Below are positions 25,143 through 33,767 of a stretch of DNA of 64,000 bases, piece by piece. The stretch is taken from positions 45,557 through 109,556 of the forward strand of contig CAJFNC010000012.1 in the NCBI GenBank assembly GCA_904393835.1. The letters run 5' to 3'. Position 1 is the first letter of the stretch; each line of letters begins with the position of its first letter. A program made the translations under genes and the position numbers. The stretch comes from an uncultured Ruminococcus sp. GTDB taxonomy: Bacteria; Bacillota; Clostridia; Oscillospirales; Acutalibacteraceae. The notes beneath the pieces were generated by a model, which saw only the letters and a program-made list of their open reading frames with translations, was not told where the DNA came from and did not search any database.

Positions 25143-27693
25143 ACCACGTCTTTCCGATTTCAGCGTCTGCCGTAAGCGGTACACTCAGCTTTACGGCGCT
25201 TTCCATTTCTTCTTTAAGAATTTCCTTTACCTTTTGGCACTCTTCCGCAGGTGCTTCGGCTATAAGCTCATCGTGCACCTGTAAAATAAGCCTTGCTTTA
25301 AGCTTTTCCTCTTTTATTCTGCGAGCAACTTTTATCATTGCGATTTTAATTATATCAGCCGCAGTGCCCTGAATCGGCATATTTCTTGCCACTCTTTCAC
25401 CAAACGCTCTGAGCATATGCTTGCTTGAGGTGAGTTCGGGAAGATAGCGTCTGCGGCCGAACATCGTTTCAACATAGCCGTCGATTTTTGCCTTTTCGAC
25501 AATGTTCTTCATATATTCGTCAACGCCGCTGTAGTGGGCAAGATAGCTCTTTATATACTGAGACGCCTCCTTGTTTGTTACACCTATATCCTTGGCAAGC
25601 GAAAAAGCGCCTATTCCGTACACAATACCGAAGTTTACCGCCTTTGCCCTGCTTCTCATTATCGGCGTAACCATATCGAGAGGAATATTGAATACCTGAG
25701 AAGCCGTTATTGCGTGAATATCGTCGTTATTTTTAAAAGCTGCAATCATATTTTTGTCGCCTGAAATATGCGCAAGCACACGCAGTTCAATCTGCGAATA
25801 GTCGGCGTCAACAAGCATCCAACCGTCTTTGGCGCAGAAAAATTTTCTCATTTCTTTGCCGAGCTCGGTACGAACGGGAATATTCTGCAAATTAGGCTCG
25901 GTAGAGCTGATTCTGCCGGTTCGTGTTTCGGTCTGATTAAAGTTTGAATGAATACGACCGTCCTTGGCAATCACCTTTAAAAGTCCTTCGCAGTAGGTGG
26001 AGTTGAGTTTTGCAAGCGCGCGGTAGTTAAGCACCATATCCACTATCGGGTGGCTGTATCTGAGGCTCTCAAGCACATCGGCACTTGTGCTGTATCCACT
26101 CTTGGTTTTCTTTTTGCACGGAAGTTGCAGATCCCCAAACAAAACTATACCGAGCTGTTTGGGAGAATTTATGTTAAATTCCTTGCCCGCACTCTCGTAA
26201 ATTGCCGTTTCAAGGCTTTTCAACTGAGCCGAGAGAACCTCACCGTAGCTCTTTATGCCTTCACGATCAACTTCAAAACCTATATTTTCCATTTTCGCGA
26301 GCACATCGGCAAGCGGAATTTCAACTTCGTGCAAAAGTTTGTCCTGTCCGTTTGCTTTAATTTCTGAATTGAGCTTCTCACAAAGCAAATCATATACTGC
26401 AAGAGGAGAATATTTTTTATCGTTTTCGTCCTCCGTATAGGGCAGCTCAATTTCATTTGTCTTGCATAGGTTTTCGTCGTTATAGTCCTTCGCCGACGGC
26501 TCAAGCAGATAAGCCGCAAGCTCAACGTCAAAACAGAGATTTTTTGTCTCAACTGAATTTTTATCGGCATATGCAAACAGCTTTTTACTGTTACGTGTGT
26601 ATTTTTCAATATCAGAAACGATTAAATTTTTAAACAGCTTTTCATCATTGCAAACAAGCACTTCTCCGCTGTGAGTATCAAGAATTGCAAACGATACAAA
26701 TTCCAAATCATTAAGCTCAAAATTGAGATATACACTCTTTTCATTATCAAGCGCCGAACTGATTTCATCAGCAGTACAATTGTATTTTACAACAAGCTTT
26801 TTTAACTCTTTTTTCTTTTCTTCGGTTTTGGGCGCGTCGCCGAGGTTAAATTTATCTATAAGAGAGAACAGCTCCAGTTTTGCCATATATCTTGCAGCGG
26901 CGTCAGGATCCTGCATATCAATCTTGTAATCGGCAACATTTGTGTCTATCGGAGCCGTACGGCAAATTTCTCCCAGCATACGGCTTAAAACAGCGTTTTC
27001 TTTGGAATTTTTCAGCTTGTTTCTCATACCCTCTTTAATATCAAGCTCGTCTATGTGCTCATAGATATACTCAACTGTGTGATATTTTTTTATCAGCTCA
27101 CCGGCGCCCTTGGGGCCGATTCCCGCAACACCCGGAATATTATCGGAGCTGTCGCCCTGAATTGCTTTTATCTCCACAAGCTCCGACGGCGTAACGCCGT
27201 ACTCCTCCATAATTTTTTGCGGAGTATATAAAATGTCATCCTTATTTGTGCAAAGGTGCACACTTGTTTTCTCGGAAACAAGCTGAAGGCTGTCACGGTC
27301 ACCCGTTGCGAGCACACACTCGTCTCCGCTCTTTTCACAGGCAGAGGCAAAGGTTCCCAGAATATCATCAGCCTCATAGCCCTCGCAGGTAACTATTTTA
27401 CAGCCAAGCAGGGTGAGAAGTTTTTTGAGCGGCTCAAGCTGAGAAGCAAGCTCCGGCGGCATTCCCTTTCGTGTCGCCTTGTAACCTGCATAAGCCTTGT
27501 GCCTGAAAGTTGGAGCCTTTAGATCAAACGCAATAGCGACAGCGTCGGGAGATACCGTATTTTTGATTTTTAAAAACATAGTCAAAAATCCGTAAATCGC
27601 ATTGGTAAACTGACCGTCCTTGGTGGTGAGCGGTCTTATGCCGTAAAAGGCTCTGTTCAAAATACTGTTTCCGTCAATAACAAGCAGTTTCAT
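25126..27693 (-). CDS. polA: DNA polymerase I
   Basis: 855 aa. The N-terminal 5'-3' exonuclease (1 to about 290, with LLVIDGNSILNRAFYG, ATGDRDSLQLV and GIGPKGAGELI) is complete. The middle 3'-5' exonuclease-like domain (about 300-460) lacks the DEDD metal ligands and should be inactive, as in Bacillus and Thermus enzymes. The polymerase domain has motif A DADYSQIELRVLAHISGD, motif B RSRAKAVNFGIVYG and motif C QVHDELI. It acts in Okazaki fragment processing and repair. The start overlaps the alr stop by 4 bases. Confidence 0.97.
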   Translation of the reverse strand: MKLLVIDGNSILNRAFYGIRPLTTKDGQFTNAIYGFLTMFLKIKNTVSPDAVAIAFDLKAPTFRHKAYAGYKATRKGMPPELASQLEPLKKLLTLLGCKIVTCEGYEADDILGTFASACEKSGDECVLATGDRDSLQLVSEKTSVHLCTNKDDILYTPQKIMEEYGVTPSELVEIKAIQGDSSDNIPGVAGIGPKGAGELIKKYHTVEYIYEHIDELDIKEGMRNKLKNSKENAVLSRMLGEICRTAPIDTNVADYKIDMQDPDAAARYMAKLELFSLIDKFNLGDAPKTEEKKKELKKLVVKYNCTADEISSALDNEKSVYLNFELNDLEFVSFAILDTHSGEVLVCNDEKLFKNLIVSDIEKYTRNSKKLFAYADKNSVETKNLCFDVELAAYLLEPSAKDYNDENLCKTNEIELPYTEDENDKKYSPLAVYDLLCEKLNSEIKANGQDKLLHEVEIPLADVLAKMENIGFEVDREGIKSYGEVLSAQLKSLETAIYESAGKEFNINSPKQLGIVLFGDLQLPCKKKTKSGYSTSADVLESLRYSHPIVDMVLNYRALAKLNSTYCEGLLKVIAKDGRIHSNFNQTETRTGRISSTEPNLQNIPVRTELGKEMRKFFCAKDGWMLVDADYSQIELRVLAHISGDKNMIAAFKNNDDIHAITASQVFNIPLDMVTPIMRSRAKAVNFGIVYGIGAFSLAKDIGVTNKEASQYIKSYLAHYSGVDEYMKNIVEKAKIDGYVETMFGRRRYLPELTSSKHMLRAFGERVARNMPIQGTAADIIKIAMIKVARRIKEEKLKARLILQVHDELIAEAPAEECQKVKEILKEEMESAVKLSVPLTADAEIGKTWYDAKG

Positions 27694-28868
27694 ATTTTAT
27701 ACATCACATCCGTAATTTTTCCGTTTTTGTAGTAGATTCTCGGAACACGTTTTCCGACAAGACAAACCACTTCGTAATTTATGGTGGAGGTGTTATCTGC
27801 CAGGCTGTCGGCAGTCGGTCCGCCGTTCTCGCCTGTACCGAATACAACGACCTCATCGCCCGTTTTTACATTATCAATATCTGTAACGTCGAGCATTGTC
27901 TGATCCATACATATTCTACCCACAATTTTTGCTTTTTTTCCGTTGACCAGCATATAACCGTCCTTTGCATTACTGCGGATAAAGCCGTCGGCATAGCCGA
28001 TCGGAACTGTGGCAATTTTCATATCGCGGTCAGCGGTAAAGGTTCTGCCGTAGGAAATATCCGCGCCCTTGCGTAGATTTTTTACATACGCCACTTCCGT
28101 TTTAAGCGTCATTGCGGGAATAAGATTAAGCCTTCCCTTGAGCTTTGATGACGGCGCAAGACCGTAAAGGATAATCCCCGCACGAACCATATCGCAGTAG
28201 GTTTCCGGATAATCCTCAATTGCGCCGCTGTTTGAGCAATGGCAAACGGGAATATTAATATTTCTTTTTTCAAGCTCATTTTTTACATAAATAAAGTTCG
28301 CATACTGTTTTTTTGTAAACTCTTCCCCATCAGACGTTTCGTCTGATACGCAAAAATGCGTAAACAATCCCTCGGGCACAAGATTTTCAAGGGAACACGT
28401 ATTTACAATTTCGTCTATTGAGCAGTCGTCTTCGGGAAATTTTTGGCACATAAAGCCGATTCTGCTCATTCCCGTATCTATCTTGATATGTATTTTACAG
28501 GTGCAATTTGCTTTTACACATTCCTGCGATAAACTCTTTGCATAATCGTAGCTGAACGCCGCCTGAGAAATATTGTATTCGTAAAGTCTTTTCGCCTCAT
28601 CGGCAGGAGTATAGCCAAGAATAACTATGGGAAGCTTTGCTCCGGCATTGCGAATTTCAATACCTTCGTCAATGTTTGAAACGGCAAAATAATCCGCGCC
28701 GAGCTTTTCATATATATTGGCAAGCTCCGTTGCGCCGTGACCGTAGCCGTCGGCTTTGATTACGCAGCAAATTTTTGCTTTGCCGCCTATTTTATTTTTT
28801 ATCTCATTGAAATTATGAGCGATGGCATCAAGAGAGATTTCCGCCCACGTTCTTTTTACAAAATCCAT
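27690..28868 (-). CDS. alr: Alanine racemase
   Basis: 392 aa PLP enzyme making D-alanine for peptidoglycan. The PLP lysine is in CCVIKADGYGHG, the catalytic tyrosine in DISYGRTF, and CMDQTMLDVTD is typical of the C-terminal domain. AGAGG ribosome site before the ATG. It is the first gene of a minus-strand operon with polA, the phosphatase, rimI and tsaD, with its own promoter at 28913-28941. Confidence 0.96.
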   Translation of the reverse strand: MDFVKRTWAEISLDAIAHNFNEIKNKIGGKAKICCVIKADGYGHGATELANIYEKLGADYFAVSNIDEGIEIRNAGAKLPIVILGYTPADEAKRLYEYNISQAAFSYDYAKSLSQECVKANCTCKIHIKIDTGMSRIGFMCQKFPEDDCSIDEIVNTCSLENLVPEGLFTHFCVSDETSDGEEFTKKQYANFIYVKNELEKRNINIPVCHCSNSGAIEDYPETYCDMVRAGIILYGLAPSSKLKGRLNLIPAMTLKTEVAYVKNLRKGADISYGRTFTADRDMKIATVPIGYADGFIRSNAKDGYMLVNGKKAKIVGRICMDQTMLDVTDIDNVKTGDEVVVFGTGENGGPTADSLADNTSTINYEVVCLVGKRVPRIYYKNGKITDVMYKI

Positions 28869-28912
28869 TATTATACCTCTTTGGATACAGAGAATTATTC
28901 ATATATAATAAG

Positions 28913-28941
28913 ATTATATTACTTTTTTCATTTTAAATCAA
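28913..28941 (-). promoter_or_regulatory. Predicted sigma-A promoter of the alr-polA-tsaD operon
   Basis: TTGATT and TATAAT on the minus strand with a 17-base spacer, 45 bases upstream of alr. Confidence 0.6.
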
Positions 28942-29005
28942 CCGATATAAAAAATATGGGCAAAAACAATTTTGCAGGTTTTAAACCAAACTTTATTTTA
29001 GAACA

Positions 29006-29034
29006 TTGCAATAAGATAGTTCATATGATATAAT
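29006..29034 (+). promoter_or_regulatory. Predicted sigma-A promoter of the flavin reductase gene
   Basis: TTGCAA and TATAAT with a 17-base spacer, 35 bases upstream of the start codon. Confidence 0.6.
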
Positions 29035-29068
29035 CGTAAACAACATAATATTCCGATAGGAGAAATTT

Positions 29069-29767
29069 ATGAAAATTGTTATTATCAACGGTCAGAATCA
29101 TAAAGGTTCTACATATCATACAGCAAGAATGTTGGCTAACAAAATCGGCGGCGAAATCACCGAATTTTTTCTTCCGATGGATTTTGGAGAATTTTGCTTA
29201 GGATGCACAAACTGCTTTACAAAATCCGAAAAATTGTGTCCCCATTATGCCAAGCTAAACCCTATCACAAATTCTATGCTTGAAGCTGATGTTATTATTC
29301 TTGCAAGTCCTGTTTATGTTTTTCACAGTACCGGGGCAATGAAAGCACTTCTCGACCATTACGGTTATATGTGGATGGTACATCGTCCTGATGAAACAAT
29401 GTTCTCAAAACAAGCCGTATGCGTATCTACAGCAGCAGGAGCAGGTATGAGGTCCACTAACAAAGATATGTCACACAGCTTATTCTTTTGGGGAATTCCA
29501 AAAAGGTATAAAATAGGTCTTGCCGTTTTTGAAACTAAATATTCTAATCTCAGCGATAAAGTTAAAAACAAGATTGATAAGAAAACATCTTGTGTAGCAA
29601 GAAAAATAAAGAAACACAACGGTAAAGTTCGAGTCGGACTAATCACAAGAGTGTTATTTTTTGTTATGCATATTGCTCAAAAGAATGGTTTTAATGAAGC
29701 GGACAAGAACTATTGGCATAGTAAAGGTTGGACCGGAAAATCAAGACCTTGGAAATATGATAAATAA
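29069..29767 (+). CDS. NADPH-dependent FMN reductase / flavodoxin-like oxidoreductase
   Basis: 232 aa. The N-terminal FMN phosphate loop IINGQNHKGSTYHTARML and the ASPVYVFHSTGAMKALLDH strand-loop are typical of iron-sulfur-flavoprotein/YwqN-like reductases. The spaced cysteines CLGCTNCFTKSEKLC resemble the compact cluster motif of Isf proteins, so a 4Fe-4S cluster is possible. The last 60 residues are basic. AGGAG before the ATG. It is a single gene, directly upstream of tRNA-Leu. Confidence 0.85.
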   Translation: MKIVIINGQNHKGSTYHTARMLANKIGGEITEFFLPMDFGEFCLGCTNCFTKSEKLCPHYAKLNPITNSMLEADVIILASPVYVFHSTGAMKALLDHYGYMWMVHRPDETMFSKQAVCVSTAAGAGMRSTNKDMSHSLFFWGIPKRYKIGLAVFETKYSNLSDKVKNKIDKKTSCVARKIKKHNGKVRVGLITRVLFFVMHIAQKNGFNEADKNYWHSKGWTGKSRPWKYDK

Positions 29768-29789
29768 CATTTACATATTGAATTAGTGA

Positions 29790-29818
29790 TTGACAAATTA
29801 TGAATTTTTTTGTATAAT
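29790..29818 (+). promoter_or_regulatory. Promoter of tRNA-Leu
   Basis: Consensus TTGACA and TATAAT with a 17-base spacer, 32 bases upstream of the tRNA 5' end. Confidence 0.8.
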
Positions 29819-29850
29819 GACATTCGTAATTTTTATAATTAAACATATAT

Positions 29851-29935
29851 GCGGGCGTGGCGGAATTGGCAGACGCGCCAGATTTAGGTTCTGGTGTCAA
29901 CCGATGTGCAGGTTCAAGTCCTGTCGCCCGCACCA
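29851..29935 (+). tRNA. tRNA-Leu (anticodon TAG)
   Basis: 85 bases with encoded CCA. The acceptor GCGGGCG pairs with CGCCCGC, the anticodon stem is CCAGA/TCTGG around TTTAGGT, a long variable arm is present and the T loop reads GGTTCAAGTCC. Its last 70 bases (29866-29935) recur exactly at 32415-32484, the pattern left by site-specific integration into a tRNA gene. Confidence 0.96.
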
Positions 29936-29943
29936 CCTAAGAT

Positions 29944-29978
29944 ATGCACCGCTGACATTGTATCAGCGGTGCATTTTC
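29944..29978 (+). terminator. Terminator after the intact tRNA-Leu
   Basis: A perfect 12-bp stem ATGCACCGCTGA with its complement, then TTTT. Confidence 0.8.
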
Positions 29979-30024
29979 CCATTCCTATGCGTTTTTTAAA
30001 GAGCGGTAATATAATTCAATGATA

Positions 30025-30087
30025 AAAGACCATCTTTTTCGCTGCCTTTTCAGGCTTAATAACGATAAAGGTGGTCTTTTTATTTTT
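30025..30087 (+). terminator. Long imperfect hairpin in the island's left arm
   Basis: AAAGACCATC... pairs imperfectly with ...GGTGGTCTTT and is followed by TTTTATTTTT. The surrounding non-coding stretch (29979-30312) holds no intact gene; on the minus strand a short open stretch near 30170-30260 (reading DKVKRVKGNPSEKRLYGTE) may be a decayed coding remnant. Confidence 0.5.
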
Positions 30088-30312
30088 GCATAAAATACGT
30101 TTTATACATTAGTTAGTTCGTATTTTTTAGCCTCACTCAAATTCTTATAAGAACCGGTTGAAGTATGCTTAACATATCAGATTGCTATTGATGCGTTCTG
30201 TACCATATAATCGTTTCTCTGAGGGATTGCCTTTAACTCTCTTAACTTTATCAAGTGCAAATCCTGTAATTTCAAGTCTTTATGTTTTAATGTTCATAAC
30301 TTTCTCCTTGTT

Positions 30313-30861
30313 TCAATTCAACGATTTATACATTGTGTAATCAACCACACCGTTAATTCTTTTGCAAGCGTCAATCTCAAGCTCCTGCACCATAAGACAC
30401 TCGGGGGCAGGAAGTCCTACACTTTCTCCTGCAACTATTCCAAAATTTAAGGAAGTCTTGAAACCTCTATTTCTGTAATTCATCGGGTTACCCTCAACGA
30501 TAACCACCTTGAATCCCATTTTCTTTGCTTTCTCTAAACCGTATTCGATAAGTTCTTTAGAGATGTGCTGTCGCTGTAATTCTGTTTTTACTGCAACAGG
30601 ATTGAGAATCAAAAGTTCATCTGAAAACTTGCCCTCAAGGTGGAATCTTGAAAACATAGCATAGCCGATAACTTCGTCATTTTCATCCACCATGATAAGC
30701 TCAAGTTCAGGCATATAATAATCATTTGCTCTGATTTCCTCAACTAAGTTTACGACAATCTGTGCTTCCTCAGCAGTTTCAGAGTTTGTAAAAGTTCTTC
30801 TTATCATACCGAGGGAACTCTGTAGATACTTATATTCCATTGATAAAATTTTCCTGTTCAT
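30313..30861 (-). CDS. GNAT family N-acetyltransferase (island gene)
   Basis: 182 aa. RRTFTNSETAEEAQIVVNLVEEIR, then ELELIMVDENDEVIGYAMFS and LNPVAVKTELQRQHISKELIEYGLEKAKKMG, which is the acetyl-CoA-binding strand-helix of YhbS-type GNATs with an altered pyrophosphate loop (ELQRQHIS instead of QxxGxG/A). EGNPMNYRNRGF matches the C-terminal family pattern. The start is the ATG at 30861, one base after the rsgA-like stop; AAGGAG is about 12 bases upstream. It is co-transcribed with the GTPase gene. The acceptor is unknown; a ribosomal or antibiotic target would fit the context (inference). Confidence 0.85.
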   Translation of the reverse strand: MNRKILSMEYKYLQSSLGMIRRTFTNSETAEEAQIVVNLVEEIRANDYYMPELELIMVDENDEVIGYAMFSRFHLEGKFSDELLILNPVAVKTELQRQHISKELIEYGLEKAKKMGFKVVIVEGNPMNYRNRGFKTSLNFGIVAGESVGLPAPECLMVQELEIDACKRINGVVDYTMYKSLN

Positions 30862-30862
30862 A

Positions 30863-31900
30863 TTACCAAATCTCCTTTTTATTCTGTTTTTCAAATTTTC
30901 TCAAATTTTTACCCCATTGCTGTTTTTGCCTGCGATAATCGGCGGTATCTTCGTTGTACTTTGCCTCTGACTTAAGCTTTTTATAGCTTTCAAAACGGGC
31001 AGGGTCAAGAATACCATCTTCTATAGCTTTTCTTACTGCACAGTGGGGTTCGTTTTCGTGTTTGCAATCACGAAATTTACACTTTCCTATAAACTCCTCA
31101 ACATCTGCAAAAGCTTCGCCTAAACCCTCACTCACATCCCACATACCAAGCTCACGCATACCGGGAGTGTCGATAATCATAACACCATTCTTGAGCATAA
31201 TAAGTTCTCGGTGGGTTGTGGTGTGTCTGCCTTTTGAATCATCCTCACGGATACCATTTACATCCATAATATCTTGACCTGCAAGAGCGTTTACCAAGCT
31301 TGATTTACCAACACCTGACGACCCTAAAAAAACATGAGTCTTTCTCTTTTGCATATACTTTGAAAGCTCATCTAAGCCAAAGCCTGTTTTCGAACTTACT
31401 ATGTGTGTGCTTACGTTTGGTGCTACACGGCTCACTTCAAGAATATAGGGCAAATAGTCATCAACTAAATCCGCCTTTGTCAAAATAATGACAGGTTCAG
31501 CCCCCGACTGTCTGACTGCAGTTAAGTACCTTTCAAGTCGCTTTGGGTTAAAATCGTTATTCAATGACTGCATAATGAATACATAATCAAAGTTTGCAGC
31601 AACCGCTTGTTCGCCTCTGCCTTTGTCGGGGTCACGGCGAGAAAAGTAGGTTCTGCGTTTTAGTGTTGCTATAATTCTGCTATCACCGTTTTCAACATAA
31701 TCTATCAGCACAAAATCGCCTACTGTAGGGAATTTTTCACCCTCGTAGTAATATACCTTTGACTTTAACTGAGCGTAGCCCTCGCCAAAATCAGATACAA
31801 CGCCAAATCTGCCTTTATGCACAGAGGTTATGCGTGCAGGTGTACCGCTTGTATTTTCGGGGATCAAATCGTAATTAAATCCAAAATCTGTTATATTCAA
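30863..31900 (-). CDS. rsgA: RsgA-like ribosome-associated circularly permuted GTPase
   Basis: 345 aa. N-terminal OB-fold (VHKGRFGVVSDFGEGYAQLKSKVYYY), then a circularly permuted GTPase with G4 LTKAD, G5 VSSKTG, G1 GSSGVGKSS and G3 DTPGMRELG, then a zinc knuckle CKFRDCKHENEPHC. RsgA GTPases check 30S subunit maturation. The start is TTG at 31900, since GGAGGAACA lies at ideal spacing and the upstream ORF-track start has none. It sits inside the tRNA-bounded island behind a leader with a small ORF and two terminators, so it is probably an accessory paralogue rather than the housekeeping copy (inference). Confidence 0.9.
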   Translation of the reverse strand: MNITDFGFNYDLIPENTSGTPARITSVHKGRFGVVSDFGEGYAQLKSKVYYYEGEKFPTVGDFVLIDYVENGDSRIIATLKRRTYFSRRDPDKGRGEQAVAANFDYVFIMQSLNNDFNPKRLERYLTAVRQSGAEPVIILTKADLVDDYLPYILEVSRVAPNVSTHIVSSKTGFGLDELSKYMQKRKTHVFLGSSGVGKSSLVNALAGQDIMDVNGIREDDSKGRHTTTHRELIMLKNGVMIIDTPGMRELGMWDVSEGLGEAFADVEEFIGKCKFRDCKHENEPHCAVRKAIEDGILDPARFESYKKLKSEAKYNEDTADYRRQKQQWGKNLRKFEKQNKKEIW

Positions 31901-31969
31901 CTTATGTTCCTCCAAAATCAGTTGTGTTTTTATTAAAGTTATAATCTTTCTGCTAACTGAAAATGGACG

Positions 31970-32011
31970 CAAAAATGCCGCAGAAAGTAACCCTCAAAGG
32001 ATTTCTGCGGC
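31970..32011 (-). terminator. Leader terminator 2 upstream of the rsgA-like gene
   Basis: On the minus strand a 10-bp GCCGCAGAAA/TTTCTGCGGC stem followed by ATTTTTG, 70 bases before the TTG start. It would stop transcription before the gene unless prevented. Confidence 0.75.
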
Positions 32012-32035
32012 TGAGCAAATCGAGTGATTATTGAA

Positions 32036-32063
32036 ACAAAAAAGCACACCCTTTGAGTGTGCC
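32036..32063 (-). terminator. Leader terminator 1 upstream of the rsgA-like gene
   Basis: On the minus strand GGCACACTC-AAAG-GGTGTGC followed by T6, lying between the small leader ORF and terminator 2. Confidence 0.8.
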
Positions 32064-32162
32064 ATAACATCAGTCATAGAATTCACGAAAGGTTCCTTAA
32101 AACGGCACGACAAACAAAGGGGCTTAAAAGTCCCGATTTTATTTAGACGCACCAATATTCAG

Positions 32163-32192
32163 TTAGCGGTTAATTACCTCGCTGTAAATCAT
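32163..32192 (-). CDS. Nine-codon leader ORF (MIYSEVINR)
   Basis: Too short for the ORF track. ATG with a strong ribosome site (AGAAAGGAG, 9 bases away), nine codons, then TAA. It lies about 55 bases downstream of a promoter-like sequence (32252-32281) and upstream of two terminators that precede the rsgA-like gene. The layout resembles antibiotic-responsive attenuation leaders of ribosome-protection and ABC-F genes, where ribosome stalling on the leader relieves termination. Confidence 0.5.
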   Translation of the reverse strand: MIYSEVINR

Positions 32193-32251
32193 ACTGAAAT
32201 TCTCCTTTCTCGTTTGCCTTTAATATTAAGTCAGCAAACTAATACGCTTAA

Positions 32252-32281
32252 AGTATACTACTATAACTGAAATTTGTGAAA
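32252..32281 (-). promoter_or_regulatory. Predicted promoter of the leader/rsgA-like/GNAT transcript
   Basis: TTTCAC and TATACT on the minus strand with an 18-base spacer, giving a leader of roughly 345 bases. Confidence 0.45.
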
Positions 32282-32414
32282 GGTTTTTGCAACCGTTTTT
32301 CAATAGGTTGGCCGTATAATAAATTCTATATATCTTTGTATCAAAGTTTGACGGATTTGCCGCCTTAAAAGCTTGATTTCATCTGGCTTTTTCTTGTTTT
32401 GAGCAAAAATAAAG

Positions 32415-32484
32415 TTGGCAGACGCGCCAGATTTAGGTTCTGGTGTCAACCGATGTGCAGGTTCAAGTCCTGTCGCCCGCACCA
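32415..32484 (+). pseudogene. Truncated tRNA-Leu copy (3' 70 bases)
   Basis: Identical to 29866-29935, lacking the 5' acceptor strand and part of the D arm, so not a functional tRNA. It is read as the displaced attB-side end of an integrated island. Confidence 0.9.
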
Positions 32485-32490
32485 ACATTT

Positions 32491-32530
32491 AAAGCCGAAC
32501 TCTGCAAAGTGCAGAGCTCGGCTTTTTGTT
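32491..32530 (+). terminator. Hairpin terminator behind the truncated tRNA-Leu
   Basis: AAAGCCGA..CTCTGCA pairs with TGCAGAG..CGGCTTT, then TTTGTTT. Probably the original terminator of tRNA-Leu before the island inserted (inference). Confidence 0.8.
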
Positions 32531-32578
32531 TCAAAACTTTGCTTTTATCAAAGCAAGCAACGCATTGCGCAGCAAATT
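32531..32578. repeat. Intergenic repeat copy 2 (partner at 7293-7340)
   Basis: Diverged copy of the 7.3-kb repeat. On the minus strand it reads NLLRNALLALIKAKF and stop, closely matching copy 1. It lies immediately outside the right end of the tRNA-bounded island. Confidence 0.6.
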
Positions 32579-32630
32579 CAGTGAAATGAATTTTGATAAT
32601 GTCCTCTGTCTTTAAAGGCATAGGACATTA

Positions 32631-33767
32631 TCACGTTTGTTGTAATATGATGTACAAAAGTAACAGCGCCATAAGAAAAATTATGTTGGCAAATGTAAAC
32701 CAAAACACGTATTTGCCATTTGACAAATTTTTCTTTTGCGATATAAATTTATATGAAATCAGGCTTGCCATAGACGCTATTAAAGTCCCCAGTCCTCCTA
32801 TGTTTGTGCCGACAATCAGCGCGGGTATATCGCTTGTAAAATCCGACAAAAGCAGCGCTGCCGGAACATTGCTTATCACCTGCGAAGCAATCACCGCAGT
32901 CAACACCTCGTTGTCCGAAACAAAGCCACGAATCAAATCCGAAAACGCCGTTATTCTGCCCATATTTCCGATGAATATAAAAAATCCGATAAATGTAAGC
33001 AGCAGCGAATAATCCACCCTTTTTAACACCCTTGTATCAATAATTGCAACCGCACAAAGGGTAACGGCAAAAGCAAATTCAAAACCGATAACGCGCAGCA
33101 CGGCAAGAATGCAAATACAAAACAGCACTGCGTACATAATCAGCCTGCCGACGTTTTTATCTTGATTTTTCGCGGAAAGGCTGACACTTATTTCCCTGTT
33201 ACCGACGCTGCCCACTAAAAAACCGCCGAGCAGCAGCATTGCAAGCGACAAAGCCGTATATGGCAGCATAAGCTGAATAAACTCAAAAAATCCCATACCG
33301 GATTTTCCGTAGAGGTACAAATTCTGCGGATTGCCTACAGGGGTGAGCATACTGCCCAAATTAGCCGCGATTGTTTGCAAAACAACAACGGGAATTAACA
33401 GCTTTTCAGTCTGTTCCCGTCCAAGCATATCGAACAGGACAACGGTAAACGGAACAAAGGTTATCAGCGCCACGTCGTTTGTAATTACCATACTGAAAAA
33501 GAAACAAAGCAGAATAAGCATTATTGTCAGCCTGCGTATGTTTTTTACTCTGTTAAACAGCCCGCGCGAAATCTCCTCAAACACGCCCATACGCTGAAGT
33601 CCCGCCGTAATCGCCATTAATGAAAAAAGTATTCCCAGCGTTTTGAAATCTATATACTCCAAATATTTTTCGTCGGGAGGCACAAAAAATGCCGAAATCA
33701 CCGCAAGCACACAGGCGGCAATCGCCACGGTTTCCTGTTTTACAAATTTTAAAATTTTACTCTTCAC
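32631..33767 (-). CDS. SLC13/ArsB-NhaD superfamily anion permease
   Basis: 378 aa with about 10-11 membrane helices. The text SMVITNDVALITFVPFTVVLF and ANLGSMLTPVGNPQNLYLY (hairpin loop with NPQN) is characteristic of the ArsB/NhaD-CitM ion transporter superfamily, with a second repeat SNVPAALLLSDFTSDIPALIVGTNIGGLGTLIASMASLISY. Substrates in this group include arsenite, citrate, dicarboxylates and sodium. The start is GTG at 33767 with only a weak ribosome site. It is a single gene. The substrate is not assignable. Confidence 0.85.
   Translation of the reverse strand: MKSKILKFVKQETVAIAACVLAVISAFFVPPDEKYLEYIDFKTLGILFSLMAITAGLQRMGVFEEISRGLFNRVKNIRRLTIMLILLCFFFSMVITNDVALITFVPFTVVLFDMLGREQTEKLLIPVVVLQTIAANLGSMLTPVGNPQNLYLYGKSGMGFFEFIQLMLPYTALSLAMLLLGGFLVGSVGNREISVSLSAKNQDKNVGRLIMYAVLFCICILAVLRVIGFEFAFAVTLCAVAIIDTRVLKRVDYSLLLTFIGFFIFIGNMGRITAFSDLIRGFVSDNEVLTAVIASQVISNVPAALLLSDFTSDIPALIVGTNIGGLGTLIASMASLISYKFISQKKNLSNGKYVFWFTFANIIFLMALLLLYIILQQT

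Larger units (their letters stand above)
29866..32484. mobile_element. Putative small integrated island at tRNA-Leu
   Basis: The 3' 70 bases of tRNA-Leu are directly repeated at 32415-32484, enclosing about 2.5 kb with a GNAT gene, an RsgA-like gene and its leader. The intact tRNA is at the left end; the displaced 3' piece with a strong hairpin is at the right, as expected when an element restores the tRNA on insertion. No integrase or excisionase was found inside, so it is either a decayed element or one mobilised in trans. A simple segmental tRNA duplication is the alternative. Confidence 0.5.

Noticed and set aside
26050-26609. ORFs in both directions inside polA
   Set aside because: Shadows over the degenerate exonuclease domain; polA itself is continuous.
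32300-32488. ORFs over the truncated tRNA-Leu (and the same peptide over the intact tRNA at 29691-29936)
   Set aside because: The shared protein text is the translated tRNA sequence, not a gene.
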